A stretch of 64,000 bases of DNA from Candidatus Sericytochromatia bacterium S15B-MN24 CBMW_12 (GTDB lineage Bacteria > Cyanobacteriota > Sericytochromatia > S15B-MN24 > UBA4093). The stretch is taken from the NCBI GenBank assembly GCA_002083825.1, contig DAZV01000041.1:23253-87252 (forward strand), in the 5' to 3' direction. Below the pieces are notes generated by a model, which saw nothing but the letters and a program-made list of their open reading frames with translations, searched no databases and was not told where the DNA came from. Positions 33,893-45,260 of the stretch are shown here, piece by piece. Each line of letters starts with the position of its first letter. Within the stretch, counting starts at the first letter, position 1. A program made the position numbers and the translations under genes.

Positions 33893-34183
33893 ATGAAGCG
33901 TCAAACTGTGAAGAACCTCAGCTACGTGGCCTTGTGGGCAGGGGCCGCCTCGGTGCTCGTCTCCGGCGGCATCTACGCGGCGGATCTCATGCGCGCCGAA
34001 AAAACCAGCAAGCGGCGTGAGGGCAGCCTCTTCATCGGACTCTGGGCTCCCTCGTTCTTCGCCCTCTCCGAGATGCTCGATCGGATCGCCGAGCAAGACG
34101 ATCGCTACATGGGCGTAAGAATCACCGACCGAGAAGAGCGGATGCCGATCGCCAAGCATGCCCGCGAACTGATTCAGCGCTGA
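33893..34183 (+). CDS. Hypothetical single-pass membrane protein (96 aa)
   Basis: One membrane helix (VALWAGAASVLVSGGIYAA, about residues 12-30) with a positive N-terminus, then a charged soluble part with a conserved-looking segment FIGLWAPSFFALSEMLDRI. AAGGGAGGAATC is an ideal ribosome site. Small membrane-anchored proteins with 'GLWAPSFF' type sequences occur as uncharacterised proteins in several phyla. It is followed by an 11-bp GAAA-capped hairpin without a T run, then the SDR gene. Confidence 0.7.
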   Translation: MKRQTVKNLSYVALWAGAASVLVSGGIYAADLMRAEKTSKRREGSLFIGLWAPSFFALSEMLDRIAEQDDRYMGVRITDREERMPIAKHARELIQR

Positions 34184-34250
34184 CCGGTCCGGGAGGGAGC
34201 CGAAAGGTTCCCTCCCGCTTCGGGACCTTGGCCGCAGGAAGGAGGACGCC

Positions 34251-34331
34251 ATGCGCGCGAGAGCCGTCAACGGTTTCGAGCTCGGACCGAACGCCGAGCG
34301 CCTTTTTGCGATCGCGGGGGGTCTGTCATGA
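34251..34331 (+). CDS. Leader peptide ORF (26 aa) coupled to the SDR gene
   Basis: A 26-codon frame starts at ATG 34251, nine bases after a very strong ribosome site (GGAAGGAGG), and its TGA stop overlaps the ATG of the SDR gene (ATGA). The SDR gene itself has only GGGGGGT ahead. This is the form of a translational-coupling leader. No similarity is recognised for the peptide. Confidence 0.55.
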   Translation: MRARAVNGFELGPNAERLFAIAGGLS

Positions 34332-35422
34332 GAGCGTCGAAAAAAGCGCGGTTGTGGCTGAACGCCTTGGGTGGAGCCTATCTCGTCTACCGGATGCTCA
34401 GGCCGAAGCCGCGGATCTCGCTGGAGGATCAGGTGGTGCTGATTACCGGAGGATCGCGAGGACTGGGCTTGCTGATGGCCCGGGAGTTCGCGCTTCAAGG
34501 GGCCCGGCTGGCGATTTGCGCCCGCGATTGCATCGAGCTCGAGCACGCGCGCCACGATCTCGAAAGTCGGGGAGCGGAGGTCTTCGCCGTCGCATGCGAC
34601 GTCGCTCGGCAGGAAGAGGTGAACCGGATGGTCGCTTCGGTCGAGGCCCATTACGGTCGCATCGACGTTTTGGTCAACAATGCGGGGATCATCCAGGTCG
34701 GTCCCCTCGAGAGCATGACCGCCCAGGACTTCGAGCAGATCATGGCGATCAATTTCTTCGGGGCGGTGTACACGACGCTCGCCGTGACCCCGGGGATGCG
34801 CCGACGGGGATACGGTCGGCTCGTGACCATCGATTCCATCGGGGGGCGAGTTGCCACGCCGCACTTGATTCCCTACGACGCCTCCAAGTTCGCGCTGCGC
34901 GGATTCTCCGAGGGGATTCGCACGGAACTGGCCCAGCATGGGATCACGGTGACGACGATCCTGCCGGGGCTCATGCGCACCGGATCGCCGGTCAACGCGC
35001 TCTTCAAGGGCCGTCAGGAGTGGGAGTTCACGTGGTTCACCATCGCGGACTCGCTGCCTTGGCTCTCCATGGATGCTCGCGAGGCTGCCGAGCGGATCGT
35101 GCTGGCATGCCAGCGCGGGGAGGCGGAGATCACGTTGAGCGCCCGCGCTCGAATCATCGGGCTGGTCCATGATCTCGCCCCTCCTTTCGCCATGAGCATG
35201 CTCACCCTAGCCAACCGTTTGCTACCCAGCGCCGACGGCAGGGGAACGGAATCCGCGCGAGGCATGGAGTTGGTGAGCCCGCTGGCGCCGTCCTGGTTGA
35301 CCCACTGGACCAACGAGGCTGCCAAGCGAAACAATCAGTTCGGCGGTCAGTATGCTCCCGCTCCCGAGCATGCCCGTAAGGTCGGTCTGACGCATGATGG
35401 GGGCAAGCGCGACGGAGCTTGA
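34328..35422 (+). CDS. Short-chain dehydrogenase/reductase, membrane-associated form
   Basis: A 364-residue NAD(P)-dependent oxidoreductase. After a short hydrophobic N-terminus (WLNALGGAYLVYRML) come the cofactor motif TGGSRGLG, the NNAG motif and the active-site YDASK, with a Ser (IDSIGG) completing the triad. It is about 100 residues longer than a classical SDR; the C-terminal 110 residues continue as a helical, polar extension. Such forms act on lipids, sterols or retinoid-like molecules at membranes. It is coupled to the leader ORF ahead of it. Confidence 0.88.
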   Translation: MRASKKARLWLNALGGAYLVYRMLRPKPRISLEDQVVLITGGSRGLGLLMAREFALQGARLAICARDCIELEHARHDLESRGAEVFAVACDVARQEEVNRMVASVEAHYGRIDVLVNNAGIIQVGPLESMTAQDFEQIMAINFFGAVYTTLAVTPGMRRRGYGRLVTIDSIGGRVATPHLIPYDASKFALRGFSEGIRTELAQHGITVTTILPGLMRTGSPVNALFKGRQEWEFTWFTIADSLPWLSMDAREAAERIVLACQRGEAEITLSARARIIGLVHDLAPPFAMSMLTLANRLLPSADGRGTESARGMELVSPLAPSWLTHWTNEAAKRNNQFGGQYAPAPEHARKVGLTHDGGKRDGA

Positions 35423-35491
35423 GCGCGAGGCCGCCGTTCCGAAGAATGGCGGCCTCGCGAGGACTGGATGGGACGACGGGCGAATTCGGGG

Positions 35492-35911
35492 TCAGCGCTG
35501 GCAGAGCTCCAGGAGCACTCCTCCGGTCGACTTCGGGTGAACGAAGGCTATCATGGCGCCTCCGGCTCCCTTGCGGGGGGTTTCATCGATGAGGCGAACG
35601 CCTTCGGCCTTGAGTCGCGCGAGCGCCATGACCACGTCATCGACGCCGAGGGCGACGTGATGGATGCCTTCACCGCGCTTTTCGAGAAACTTGGCCACCG
35701 GGCTGTCCGGGGTGGTGGGTTCGAGCAACTCGATCCGGCTCTCACCGAGCGCGAACACGGCCGTTCGCACCCCTTGATCGGGCACATCCTCGATTTCATG
35801 CAGCTTTAGCCCGAGCATCCCAGCATAAAGGGGGAGGGCTGCGTCGATTGAGCGGACGGCGATGCCCAGGTGATCGATCTTGCCGATCTGCGTGAACTTG
35901 GGATCCAGCAT
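35492..35911 (-). CDS. mce: Methylmalonyl-CoA epimerase
   Basis: A 139-residue glyoxalase/VOC enzyme that interconverts (R)- and (S)-methylmalonyl-CoA. The metal ligands are seen: His in KIDHLGIAV, Glu in RIELLEP, His in [10 protein letters not shown] and Glu at the end in VLLELCQR. The start is ATG 35911, one base after the stop of the mutase gene, with CGGAGGG ahead; a longer frame would overlap the mutase. It is the last gene of a three-gene propionyl-CoA operon. Confidence 0.95.
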   Translation of the reverse strand: MLDPKFTQIGKIDHLGIAVRSIDAALPLYAGMLGLKLHEIEDVPDQGVRTAVFALGESRIELLEPTTPDSPVAKFLEKRGEGIHHVALGVDDVVMALARLKAEGVRLIDETPRKGAGGAMIAFVHPKSTGGVLLELCQR

Positions 35912-35912
35912 G

Positions 35913-37570
<1,658 letters not shown>

Positions 37571-37571
<1 letters not shown>

Positions 37572-39319
37572 CAGGCAATCACCACGAGCGCCGCGCCTCC
37601 TTCGACCGTCTGGCCCGCGGCGCAGCCGAGCGTCTCGACGATGCCCGCCATGGGAGCCAGGATTTCGGTTTCCATTTTCATCGCTTCGAGTACCAGCAGG
37701 ACGGTGCCGACCTCCACTGCCTGTCCCACGTCAACCAGGACGCGCTGAACCATGGCATGCATGGGGGCGGTGACTTTTCCCGAGGCCGCGCCGGCGGAGA
37801 GCGCGGAGCCCGAATGGCTGCTCGGACGCTTGGGTTTGGCGACGGTCGCGGTGGCCGTCCCCCCCTTCTCAGAGACCGAAACGGTGAAGAGCTGGCGATT
37901 GACCTCGACCCGGAATTCCCGGGCCTGGCCGAAGACGGGGCCCTCCGCCGCGGTCATCGCCGTGGGGGCTGTCGGAGTCAGGGCCGCGAGATCCTCGCGG
38001 GTCAGGTCCGTCCCGATGAAGTGGGTCGACATGTCGCCCGCGATGAACTTGGGGTGCTCGAGGATGCGCTTGAAAAGCGGAATGGTGGTGGGCACTCCTT
38101 CGATTTCGAACTCGGCGAGGGCGCGCTTCATGCGGGCGATCGCCTCCTGGCGATCGGAGCCCCAGGTGATGAGCTTCGCGAGCAGCGAATCGTACATCTC
38201 GGGTACCTTCCAGCCCGCGTAAACCGCGGCGTCCACCCGGATTCCGGGACCTTCGGGCGGAACGTACCGCGTGATCAGTCCGGGGTTCGGGCGAAAGTTC
38301 TGAGCGGGATCCTCGGCGTTGATCCGGCATTCGAGCGACCAACCCATGGGTTGGAGATCTTTCAGCCGCTCGGGAACGTGGCCGCCCGCGGCGATCCGGA
38401 TCTGCTCCTTGACGAGATCTACCCCGTAGACCATCTCGGTGACGGTATGCTCGACCTGGATGCGGGTGTTCATTTCGAGGAAGTAGAAAGCGCCATCCTG
38501 GAAGAGGAACTCGCAGGTGCCGGCTGAGTCGTAGCCCACCGCCTGAGCCATGCGAACGGCCGTGTCCCCCATGTCGCGCCGCATCTCGGGCGTGAGCGCC
38601 ACGCTCGGCGCCTCCTCGACCAGCTTCTGGTGGCGGCGTTGGATGGAGCACTCCCGTTCGCCGAGGTGAATGACCGTGCCGTGCTTGTCGGCGAGGATCT
38701 GCACCTCGATGTGGCGCGGCTGGCCGAGGTAGCGTTCCATGTAGACTTCGCCGTTGCCGAAGTAGCTCTCGCCTTCGCGAATCGCCTTGGCGAGGGCGGC
38801 TTCGGCTTCGGCGGGGCCGTTGACGACGACGAGTCCGCGCCCGCCGCCGCCGGCGGCGGCCTTGATGGCGATGGGCCAGCCGTGTTCGTCACCGAATGTC
38901 ATGACGGCGGCGGCTTCGGTCACGGGCTCGGTGGTGCCTGGGACGATGGGGACGCCGGCTTTCTGGGCGAGGCGGCGGCTGACTGTCTTCGAGCCCATGA
39001 GGGCGATCGCTTCGGCATGCGGGCCGATCCAGGTGAGGCCGGCGTTTTGGCAGGCGCGGGCGAAGTCGGGGCTTTCGGCGAGGAAGCCATAGCCGGGGTG
39101 GACGGCGTCGGCTCCGGCGCGCTTGGCTATGGCTATCAGGGCCTCCTGGTCGAGGTAGGAGGTGTCGAGGTGGAAGGCTTGGTCGGCGAGGCGGACGTGG
39201 CGGGCCTCTTGGTCGGGGGCGGTGTAGACGGCTGCGGTGGCGACGCCGAGCTCTTGGCAGGCGCGGATCACGCGCAGGGCGATTTCTCCACGGTTGGCGA
39301 TGAGCACTTTCGAGAACAT
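37571..39319 (-). CDS. Acyl-CoA carboxylase alpha subunit (biotin carboxylase fused to BCCP)
   Basis: A 582-residue fusion. Residues 1-445 form the biotin carboxylase ([23 protein letters not shown]-grasp loop [17 protein letters not shown]). The C-terminal 70 residues are the biotinyl domain with the modified lysine in EAMKMETE. A linker of about 70 residues sits between. It heads the operon with mutase and epimerase, so propionyl-CoA carboxylase is the likely role. No carboxyltransferase gene is in the window, so the beta subunit must be elsewhere. Confidence 0.93.
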
Positions 39320-39563
39320 GTTGGCTATCCTATCCGCGGGCTGCGTCGTCGCAGCCGTTTGCGCTAGAGTCGTCAGGTTACCAGGCGGATGGCCCCGGGG
39401 GGGCGAGAGGGACCGAGCCCCATGATACCAGCAGAAGCGCGGCTTGGCGTCGTGTCGGCGTAAATTTCCCGGGGGATCCCCTCAACCCTAGCCCGTCACC
39501 CTCCAATCGCCCTTGGTCAAAGCGCTCTCGGCAGTCGCGGGTCCGGGGTTTATGCTGGAGGCG

Positions 39564-39809
39564 ATGAAGCGACGAGACGTGCCGCGCCAGGCGGCCAGTT
39601 GGCTGGTTTTCTTGGGTTCGGTCGTGCTCTTGGGGGCTTGCGGGGCATTTCCGGGTTTGCCCGATTCCCATGGGTTGCCGAACGAGACGCCTGCCTTTCC
39701 TGGACCCTTCGAGAAGTATGATAGCGCGCGGCCGGCGGCCTTCAAGCGCGCTCCCGATCCGGTCGCGTCCCCGTCTCCGCCGGCGAGCGGGAGCGTGGGC
39801 CTGCGCTGA
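39564..39809 (+). CDS. Small lipoprotein (81 aa)
   Basis: A lipoprotein with basic N-terminus, hydrophobic core (WLVFLGSVVLLGAC) and lipobox LGAC, then a short proline-rich mature part. ATG 39564 follows GCTGGAGGC. The rest is too short and low in complexity to assign. It is divergent from the carboxylase operon and upstream of mutY. Confidence 0.6.
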   Translation: MKRRDVPRQAASWLVFLGSVVLLGACGAFPGLPDSHGLPNETPAFPGPFEKYDSARPAAFKRAPDPVASPSPPASGSVGLR

Positions 39810-39852
39810 TCGGCGCTTGCGGGGAGGCGCGACGGCGCGCTAGCATGGCGCC

Positions 39853-40983
39853 ATGCCAACGATCAACGACGCGCACCTCGCACCGGAGGCCTTTTCCGAC
39901 CCCTTACTGAGCTGGTTTCGCGCAGAGCAGCGGGCCATGCCGTGGCGCGGGGGGCGCGATCCCTATTTCATCTGGGTTTCCGAGGTCATGCTCCAGCAAA
40001 CCCAGGTGGCCACCGTCATCCCCTACTACGAACGCTTCATCTCGCGTTTTCCGACGATTCAGGCCCTGGCAAACGCTCCGATGGACGACTTGCTCAAGTG
40101 CTGGCAAGGCCTGGGCTACTACTCGCGGGCCCGGAATCTGCAAAAGGCCGCCCAACAGGTCGTTTCGGAGCACGGGGGGGTCTTCCCGCGAGACTTCAAG
40201 GCCATCCGTTCGCTATCGGGGATCGGAGACTACACGGCGGGGGCCATCGCCTCGATCGCCTTCAACCAGCCGCATCCCGCGGTCGACGGCAACGTGATGA
40301 GGGTCCTGTCCCGCTGGTTCCGCATCTCCGAGAACGTCGCCAAGCCCCAGACCAAGCGCCGCTTCGAGGAGATCGCGCTTCGCTTGATTCCCGAGGGGCG
40401 CGCCTGGGAATTCAACCAGGCCTTGATGGAACTCGGAGCCTTGGTCTGCCTGCCGCGCAGTCCGCGCTGCGAGTCCTGCCCCGTGGCCAGCATCTGCCGA
40501 GCCTGGTTCCATGGGGATAGCGAGGCGTACCCCGTGAAAACGAAGAAGGCCCCGCCCAGGCCCGTCAGCTTCGCCGTCGCCGTCCCGATTCGCGACGGCT
40601 CGGTGTATCTTTGTCGCCGTCCGGTTGACGGCCTCCTGGGGGGGCTCTGGGAGTTCCCCGCCTTCCCGCTCGAAGTCGGAGAACGACCCGCCCAGGTCAT
40701 CCAGGTGGCCTTGAACCTCCCGGAACTGGACTGGATCCCGCTTTGCACGGTCCTTCACACGTACACGCACATGAAGGCCACCATGCATGCCTTGACGGTC
40801 GAGCTTCCCCCCGCTTTCGATCTGCCCCTCGACGCGGAGCGGCGTTGGGTCGGCGTTTCGGACCTGGGGGAGTACGCGCTTTCGAATGCCAATCAAAAGA
40901 TCAGGGCCGCCCTGGACGATCGCCCGCTCTTCATGGTGCCGCGCAGCTGGCTGCCGAGCCGCTACTGGGGCGGGGGTTTTTAG
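39853..40983 (+). CDS. mutY: A/G-specific adenine DNA glycosylase
   Basis: A 376-residue repair enzyme that removes adenine opposite 8-oxoguanine. The catalytic Glu lies in SEVMLQQTQVATV and the catalytic Asp in AVDGNVMRVL, with the HhH loop LSGIGDYTAGA. The 4Fe-4S cluster motif Cx6Cx2Cx5C is complete (CLPRSPRCESCPVASIC). The C-terminal third is the MutT-like 8-oxoG recognition domain. The stop overlaps the convergent hypothetical gene. With mutM 400 bases further on, it forms a GO-repair pair. Confidence 0.95.
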   Translation: MPTINDAHLAPEAFSDPLLSWFRAEQRAMPWRGGRDPYFIWVSEVMLQQTQVATVIPYYERFISRFPTIQALANAPMDDLLKCWQGLGYYSRARNLQKAAQQVVSEHGGVFPRDFKAIRSLSGIGDYTAGAIASIAFNQPHPAVDGNVMRVLSRWFRISENVAKPQTKRRFEEIALRLIPEGRAWEFNQALMELGALVCLPRSPRCESCPVASICRAWFHGDSEAYPVKTKKAPPRPVSFAVAVPIRDGSVYLCRRPVDGLLGGLWEFPAFPLEVGERPAQVIQVALNLPELDWIPLCTVLHTYTHMKATMHALTVELPPAFDLPLDAERRWVGVSDLGEYALSNANQKIRAALDDRPLFMVPRSWLPSRYWGGGF

Positions 40984-41240
40984 GGGGCGAGTTCGGCGCG
41001 AACGGCCATCTGGACGGCGATATAGCCGGAAAGCATGCCATCCTCGAACTGGAATCGGGAGTCGGATTCCAGCTTGGTGAAGTCATGGGGGTTGAGCAGG
41101 TCGTCTCCCCCGATGTAGGGATAGTGCTCCCGGGCGATCGCCAGAAGCTTCTTGCGCTGGTGCAAGATCATCTCGTCGAAGAGCCGGTCGAGCTTGTCCC
41201 GGCTGGAGGCGTCCGGGTGATTTTCTGGCGTGGTTTTCAT
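40980..41240 (-). CDS. Hypothetical protein (86 aa)
   Basis: A short acidic soluble protein (DKLDRLFDEMILHQRKKLLAIAREHYPYIGGDDLLNPHDFTKLESD, given in outline from residue 16 to 61). It has no recognised family. The start at 41240 is within the transcript ahead of which GGGAAAGACC lies. It is convergent with mutY (4-bp overlap) and divergent from mutM, between two oxidised-guanine repair genes. Confidence 0.62.
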   Translation of the reverse strand: MKTTPENHPDASSRDKLDRLFDEMILHQRKKLLAIAREHYPYIGGDDLLNPHDFTKLESDSRFQFEDGMLSGYIAVQMAVRAELAP

Positions 41241-41379
41241 GGCGGGTCTTTCCCTTTTTGAATGAGCCTTCGGGCCGTCGGGGAGATCGTAACATGAATC
41301 CAACCGTTTGTTGGCGCCCTTTTCGCGCCCTTCGGGTAGAATGTTGGCCACGATAGGTAGGCCACGATGAGGAAGCCTG

Positions 41380-42192
41380 ATGCCTGAATTGCCGGAAGTC
41401 GAAACCATAAGGACCGATCTCGAGCCGCTCTTGGTAGGCCGTAAGGTGGTCGCCGCCGAGGTCTGCGTCGAGGAAGCCTACCGAGGCCGCTACGTGAATC
41501 TGGAGGAGGCGGTTGGCCGCCGTATCCATGCGCTGCGCCGTCGTGGGAAGTACCTGCTGGCCGATCTCGATGACCGCGAGCTGATCCTGCACCTCGGCAT
41601 GACCGGCCAGGTGGGCGTGAAGCTCCTCGAGCCCGCCCTCAGGCACGTCAGAGTTCGCTTCCGTCTCGACGATGGGGCCGTCTTCTTTTTCGCGGATCAG
41701 CGAAGATTCGGCAAGATCCACGTGGTGGCGCCCGGGGAATATGCCGCCATGCCGACGCTCGCCGCGATGGGCCCGGAGCCGCTGAGTTCGGACTTCGTTC
41801 TCGCGCGCTTCTCCATGGCGTTGACCCGGGTCAACTCCCTGAAGTCGGTCTTGCTCGGCCAGAAGTTGGTTTCGGGATTGGGGAATATCTACGTCGACGA
41901 GGCGCTGCATCTGGCAAGGCTTCATCCGGAGCGCGGCCACCTGAATCGCGTCGAAGCCGAGCGCCTTTACGTGGCGATTCGCGAGGTCCTTGCCGAGGCG
42001 GTCCGCAATCGGGGAACCACCTTCAAGGATTACCGGGACGGCATGGGCAATTACGGGCGAAACCAGGACTTCCTGAGCGTCTACGATCGGGAGGGCGAGC
42101 CCTGCCGGACCTGCCGTACCCCGATCGTCAAGCTGAGGGTCGCGCAGCGAGGCACCTACCTCTGCCCCAACTGCCAGCCTCTCCCTCGGTAG
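41380..42192 (+). CDS. mutM: Formamidopyrimidine-DNA glycosylase
   Basis: A 270-residue base-excision enzyme that removes 8-oxoguanine and formamidopyrimidines. The start PELPEVETI gives the catalytic proline and glutamate. RRRGKYLL holds the conserved Lys, GNIYVDEAL the H2TH region, and the C-terminal zinc finger (CRTC...CPNC) is complete. The start ATG is fixed by the need for Pro next to the initiator Met. Confidence 0.96.
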   Translation: MPELPEVETIRTDLEPLLVGRKVVAAEVCVEEAYRGRYVNLEEAVGRRIHALRRRGKYLLADLDDRELILHLGMTGQVGVKLLEPALRHVRVRFRLDDGAVFFFADQRRFGKIHVVAPGEYAAMPTLAAMGPEPLSSDFVLARFSMALTRVNSLKSVLLGQKLVSGLGNIYVDEALHLARLHPERGHLNRVEAERLYVAIREVLAEAVRNRGTTFKDYRDGMGNYGRNQDFLSVYDREGEPCRTCRTPIVKLRVAQRGTYLCPNCQPLPR

Positions 42193-42234
42193 GAAGGATC
42201 CTTCCCGGCGGAAACGGGCAAGTCGCGGGAATGC

Positions 42235-42240
42235 TAGAAT
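42235..42240 (+). promoter_or_regulatory. -10-like element (TAGAAT within GCTAGAAT) for the GH57 gene
   Basis: TAGAAT lies 36 bases ahead of the TTG start. The octamer GCTAGAAT is shared with the sites at 13252 (-) and 55348 (+). Confidence 0.5.
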
Positions 42241-42275
42241 TGAAGCGTCTGGCGCCGCTGAATTGGAGGTTCGCC

Positions 42276-45131
42276 TTGGCCCGAACACTCGCTTCTACGC
42301 TTTCTGTCGCCTTGCTGCTGAGCATGGGGGGAAATCCCGTTCAAGCGGCGGCGAAATCGAAGCCGCCGCTCGATGTCGCCATCATCTGGCACCAGCATCA
42401 GCCCCAGTACCCCAAGGTGCTGGGGACCAACATCTACACGATGCCCTGGGTGCGCCTGCATGCAGCCAAGGACTATGTGGACATGGCGGCGATCGCCGAG
42501 AAGTACCCGAAGCTCCGCTTGACCTTCAACCTGACCCCCGTTCTGCTCGAACAGATCCTCGACTACACCAAGGGCGCCTCCGACCAGGCCTTGATCCTCT
42601 CCCAAAAACCAGCCGTGGCTCTGGATGCCGAAGACAAGGCCTACCTCGACGCCAAGTTCTTCTCGGTCACCGACGTGATGCTCAAGCGCTTCGCGCCCTA
42701 CGCCGCCCTCAAGGCCAAGCCCCGAGCGAGTTACAAGACGCAGGACTGGCGGGACCTGCAGGTCTGGTTCAACCTCGCCTGGCTCGATCCCGACGTGCTG
42801 GCCACGGAGCCCTTCAAGCAACTCGTCAGGCGAGGGCGCGGCTTCAGCGAAAACGACAAGGCACGCGTCCTGAACAAGCACCTCGCGATGCTCAAGGAAA
42901 TCGTGCCCCTGCATCGCCGCCTACAGGACAAGGGACAGATCGAGGTTTCGTCGACTCCCTACTTCCACCCCATCTTGCCCCTGATCCACGATACCGACTC
43001 CGCCAAGGAGGCCATGCCTGGCGCGTCCTGGCCCTCGTCGCGATTTCACCAGCCGGATGATGCCCGCCTTCACGTTCAGATGGCCGCCGAGAGCTACAAG
43101 CTACTCTTCGGCCGCGCCCCGCGCGGCATGTGGCCAGGCGAGGGTTCGGTCGGTCAGGCGGTGGCGTCCATCTTCACGGAGGAACGCATCGACTGGATCG
43201 CCTCGGACGAGGAGGTGCTCGGCAACTCCCTCGGTATCACCTTGCGACAAGGCGAAAAGCTCTCGCGCCCCGACCTGCTCTATCGGCCGTACCAGATCGA
43301 GGGCGGCCCCGCGATACTCTTTCGCGACCGCCGTCTCTCCGACGACATCGGCTTCCGCTACTCCAAGATGTCCGGCAAGGCCGCCGCCACCGACCTGCTC
43401 GCCAAGCTGAAACGCGCCTGGGATTCAGCCCCTTCCAACTCTCCCACCCTCGTCACCCTCGTGCTCGACGGCGAGAACGCCTGGGAAAACTACCCGGACG
43501 ACGGCAAGGAGTTCTTCCATGCCCTCTACCACGGCCTCACGACCTCCAACTGGGTCAAGACCACTACCCCGAGCGAGTTTCTGTCGCGTAGCAAGCCCGT
43601 AAAGTTGCCCCACCTCTGGGCCGGCTCCTGGATCGGCGCCGACTTCGCCACCTGGATCGGCGAGGAGGAAGAAAATCGAGCCTGGGACTTGCTCGTCGAT
43701 GCGCGTCAGGCGCTCGATCGCTATCGCCTGCGCCAAGGAGCCAACGCCCGCTTCGAGAAGGTGCGCCGCATCTTGCTCGCCGCCGAGGGAAGCGACTGGT
43801 TCTGGTGGTACGGCAAGGATCAGGAATCGGGACGGGACGAGGAGTTCGACGAGGCCTTCCGCGGCCTCTTGAAGGAAGCGTACACCTCGATGGGCGAGAA
43901 GGTCCCGCAGGCCCTGAACATCCCGATCGTCCCGGTGGCGGTGACGGCGGATCAGGTGCCCAGAGCCACCCTCAGTCCGCCGATCGACGGCAAGTTAGGC
44001 CCCGCATGGGAAAAGGCCGGCATCGTCCACGCGACGAGCGGCGCCATGGCCGAGGGACAGCGCCTCTTCGAGTCGCTGCGCTACGGATGGGACGACGAAG
44101 CGGTTTACCTGGCCCTGCAGTACGCCAGGAAGCCCGCGGCGACGGAAATCCATCTCGGCCTCCCGTCGCGCTCGGGTGGCGAGTTGACGCCCCCGATTCC
44201 CTTTGCCGCTCACTTCCGGGTACGGCTGGATCCGGTTGCCGGAAAGGCCATCCTGCATGGCCCTCAGGGCGTCCTGAGCCAGCTTGATTTCGCCGTCGGA
44301 ACCAGCAAAGCCGGAGGATCGGCGCATGTCGAGATCAAGCTTCCCTGGCGAGCCCTCGCGGCCGAGCGCGCCGAACCCTTGCTTCTGATGGCTTCCGCCG
44401 CCGGAACGCTCTTCCCGTCTCTCCCCCTGAAGCTTTCGGCTCCCCCTCCCCGGGGGCCGGCCCACGTGATCTTCACCGATGCCGTGGGAGACACCCTCGG
44501 TTCCGGCAAGCTCATTCCCCCAGTGAACCCCGTCTTCGAGCTGCCAAACTTCGATCTTCAGCACCTCGAGGTGGGAGAGTCCGGCAACGACTGGCTCTTC
44601 ACCTTCCGGCTGGGGCAAATCGACAACCCATGGAACTCTCCGACCGGACTGAGCCTAGCGAGCCTGGACCTCTACCTCGCGACGGAAGATCTTTCGGGCG
44701 GACCCTCGCCCTTGCTGCCGGGACGCCGGGCGAAGTCCGAAACCCCATGGACCCACGCCCTCTCGATCGATGGCTGGCAGAGCGGGCTTTACCGGGGAGA
44801 CGGCCAGAAGATCACCGAAGCCCGGACGTTCGTCGATCCGCTCGGCGGAAGAGTCGTGGCCGCCATCCCGAAGACCCTGCTTCCGGGGCATCCCCGCCAG
44901 TGGAAGTACCTCGCCTTCACCATGGCGCAGGACGGTTTCTCGGTGGGACGAATTCGCCCCCTCACCGCGCGACACGACTACGGGCACTTCAGCGGCAACG
45001 CGGCGCCGATCCTCGACTTGCTGGCGAAGCCCGACGAACAGAAGTCCCTCTTGAGTCCCATCCCCGACAAGACGATCCTGCCGCTGAGAGGGGCGCCGGT
45101 TCCTGAGCTCCACCGCATCGAAGCGAAGTGA
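42276..45131 (+). CDS. Exported glycoside hydrolase family 57 enzyme with C-terminal carbohydrate-binding domain(s) (951 aa)
   Basis: A secreted or periplasmic polysaccharide-active enzyme. The signal peptide (residues 1-25) ends near VQA-AAKS. The GH57 domain (about 30-560) starts with IIWHQHQPQYP, and has MPWVRLHAAKDY, GMWPGEGSVGQ and the catalytic region VLDGENAWENYP. The C-terminal 350 residues contain DOMON/CBM9-like beta sandwiches (PPIDGKLGPAWEKAG and VIFTDAVGDTLG), seen in glucodextranase-type proteins. The TTG start at 42276 is chosen for TTGGAGGT ahead and the clean signal peptide that follows. Amylase or amylopullulanase-like action on alpha-glucan is likely. Confidence 0.9.
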   Translation: MARTLASTLSVALLLSMGGNPVQAAAKSKPPLDVAIIWHQHQPQYPKVLGTNIYTMPWVRLHAAKDYVDMAAIAEKYPKLRLTFNLTPVLLEQILDYTKGASDQALILSQKPAVALDAEDKAYLDAKFFSVTDVMLKRFAPYAALKAKPRASYKTQDWRDLQVWFNLAWLDPDVLATEPFKQLVRRGRGFSENDKARVLNKHLAMLKEIVPLHRRLQDKGQIEVSSTPYFHPILPLIHDTDSAKEAMPGASWPSSRFHQPDDARLHVQMAAESYKLLFGRAPRGMWPGEGSVGQAVASIFTEERIDWIASDEEVLGNSLGITLRQGEKLSRPDLLYRPYQIEGGPAILFRDRRLSDDIGFRYSKMSGKAAATDLLAKLKRAWDSAPSNSPTLVTLVLDGENAWENYPDDGKEFFHALYHGLTTSNWVKTTTPSEFLSRSKPVKLPHLWAGSWIGADFATWIGEEEENRAWDLLVDARQALDRYRLRQGANARFEKVRRILLAAEGSDWFWWYGKDQESGRDEEFDEAFRGLLKEAYTSMGEKVPQALNIPIVPVAVTADQVPRATLSPPIDGKLGPAWEKAGIVHATSGAMAEGQRLFESLRYGWDDEAVYLALQYARKPAATEIHLGLPSRSGGELTPPIPFAAHFRVRLDPVAGKAILHGPQGVLSQLDFAVGTSKAGGSAHVEIKLPWRALAAERAEPLLLMASAAGTLFPSLPLKLSAPPPRGPAHVIFTDAVGDTLGSGKLIPPVNPVFELPNFDLQHLEVGESGNDWLFTFRLGQIDNPWNSPTGLSLASLDLYLATEDLSGGPSPLLPGRRAKSETPWTHALSIDGWQSGLYRGDGQKITEARTFVDPLGGRVVAAIPKTLLPGHPRQWKYLAFTMAQDGFSVGRIRPLTARHDYGHFSGNAAPILDLLAKPDEQKSLLSPIPDKTILPLRGAPVPELHRIEAK

Positions 45132-45144
45132 TCCGTCCCTAGAT

Positions 45145-45180
45145 CGATGCCCCCCGGAGCCACGGCTCCGGGGGGCATCG
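45145..45180 (+). terminator. Long hairpin after the GH57 gene
   Basis: A 16-bp near-perfect inverted repeat (core CCCCCCGGAGC / GCTCCGGGGGG) with a short loop follows the stop codon by 13 bases. It has no T run, so it may act as a weak terminator or an mRNA 3'-end stabiliser. Confidence 0.6.
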
Positions 45181-45203
45181 ACTGATCAGGGGTGGACCAT
45201 CGC

Positions 45204-45260
45204 TAGAGCAGAGCTCGACGGCGTTCTCTCGCTGCCTTACGAAACAGCCGCTGGCGCTAG
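45204..45260 (-). repeat. Inverted single copy of the 56-bp repeat
   Basis: Read on the minus strand this matches the unit at 30453-30564, with a short internal deletion (two to three bases) and about five substitutions. It begins with the TAG stop codon of the lipoprotein gene at 45257, just as the other array ends at the stop codon of the CaiB-like gene. Confidence 0.82.
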
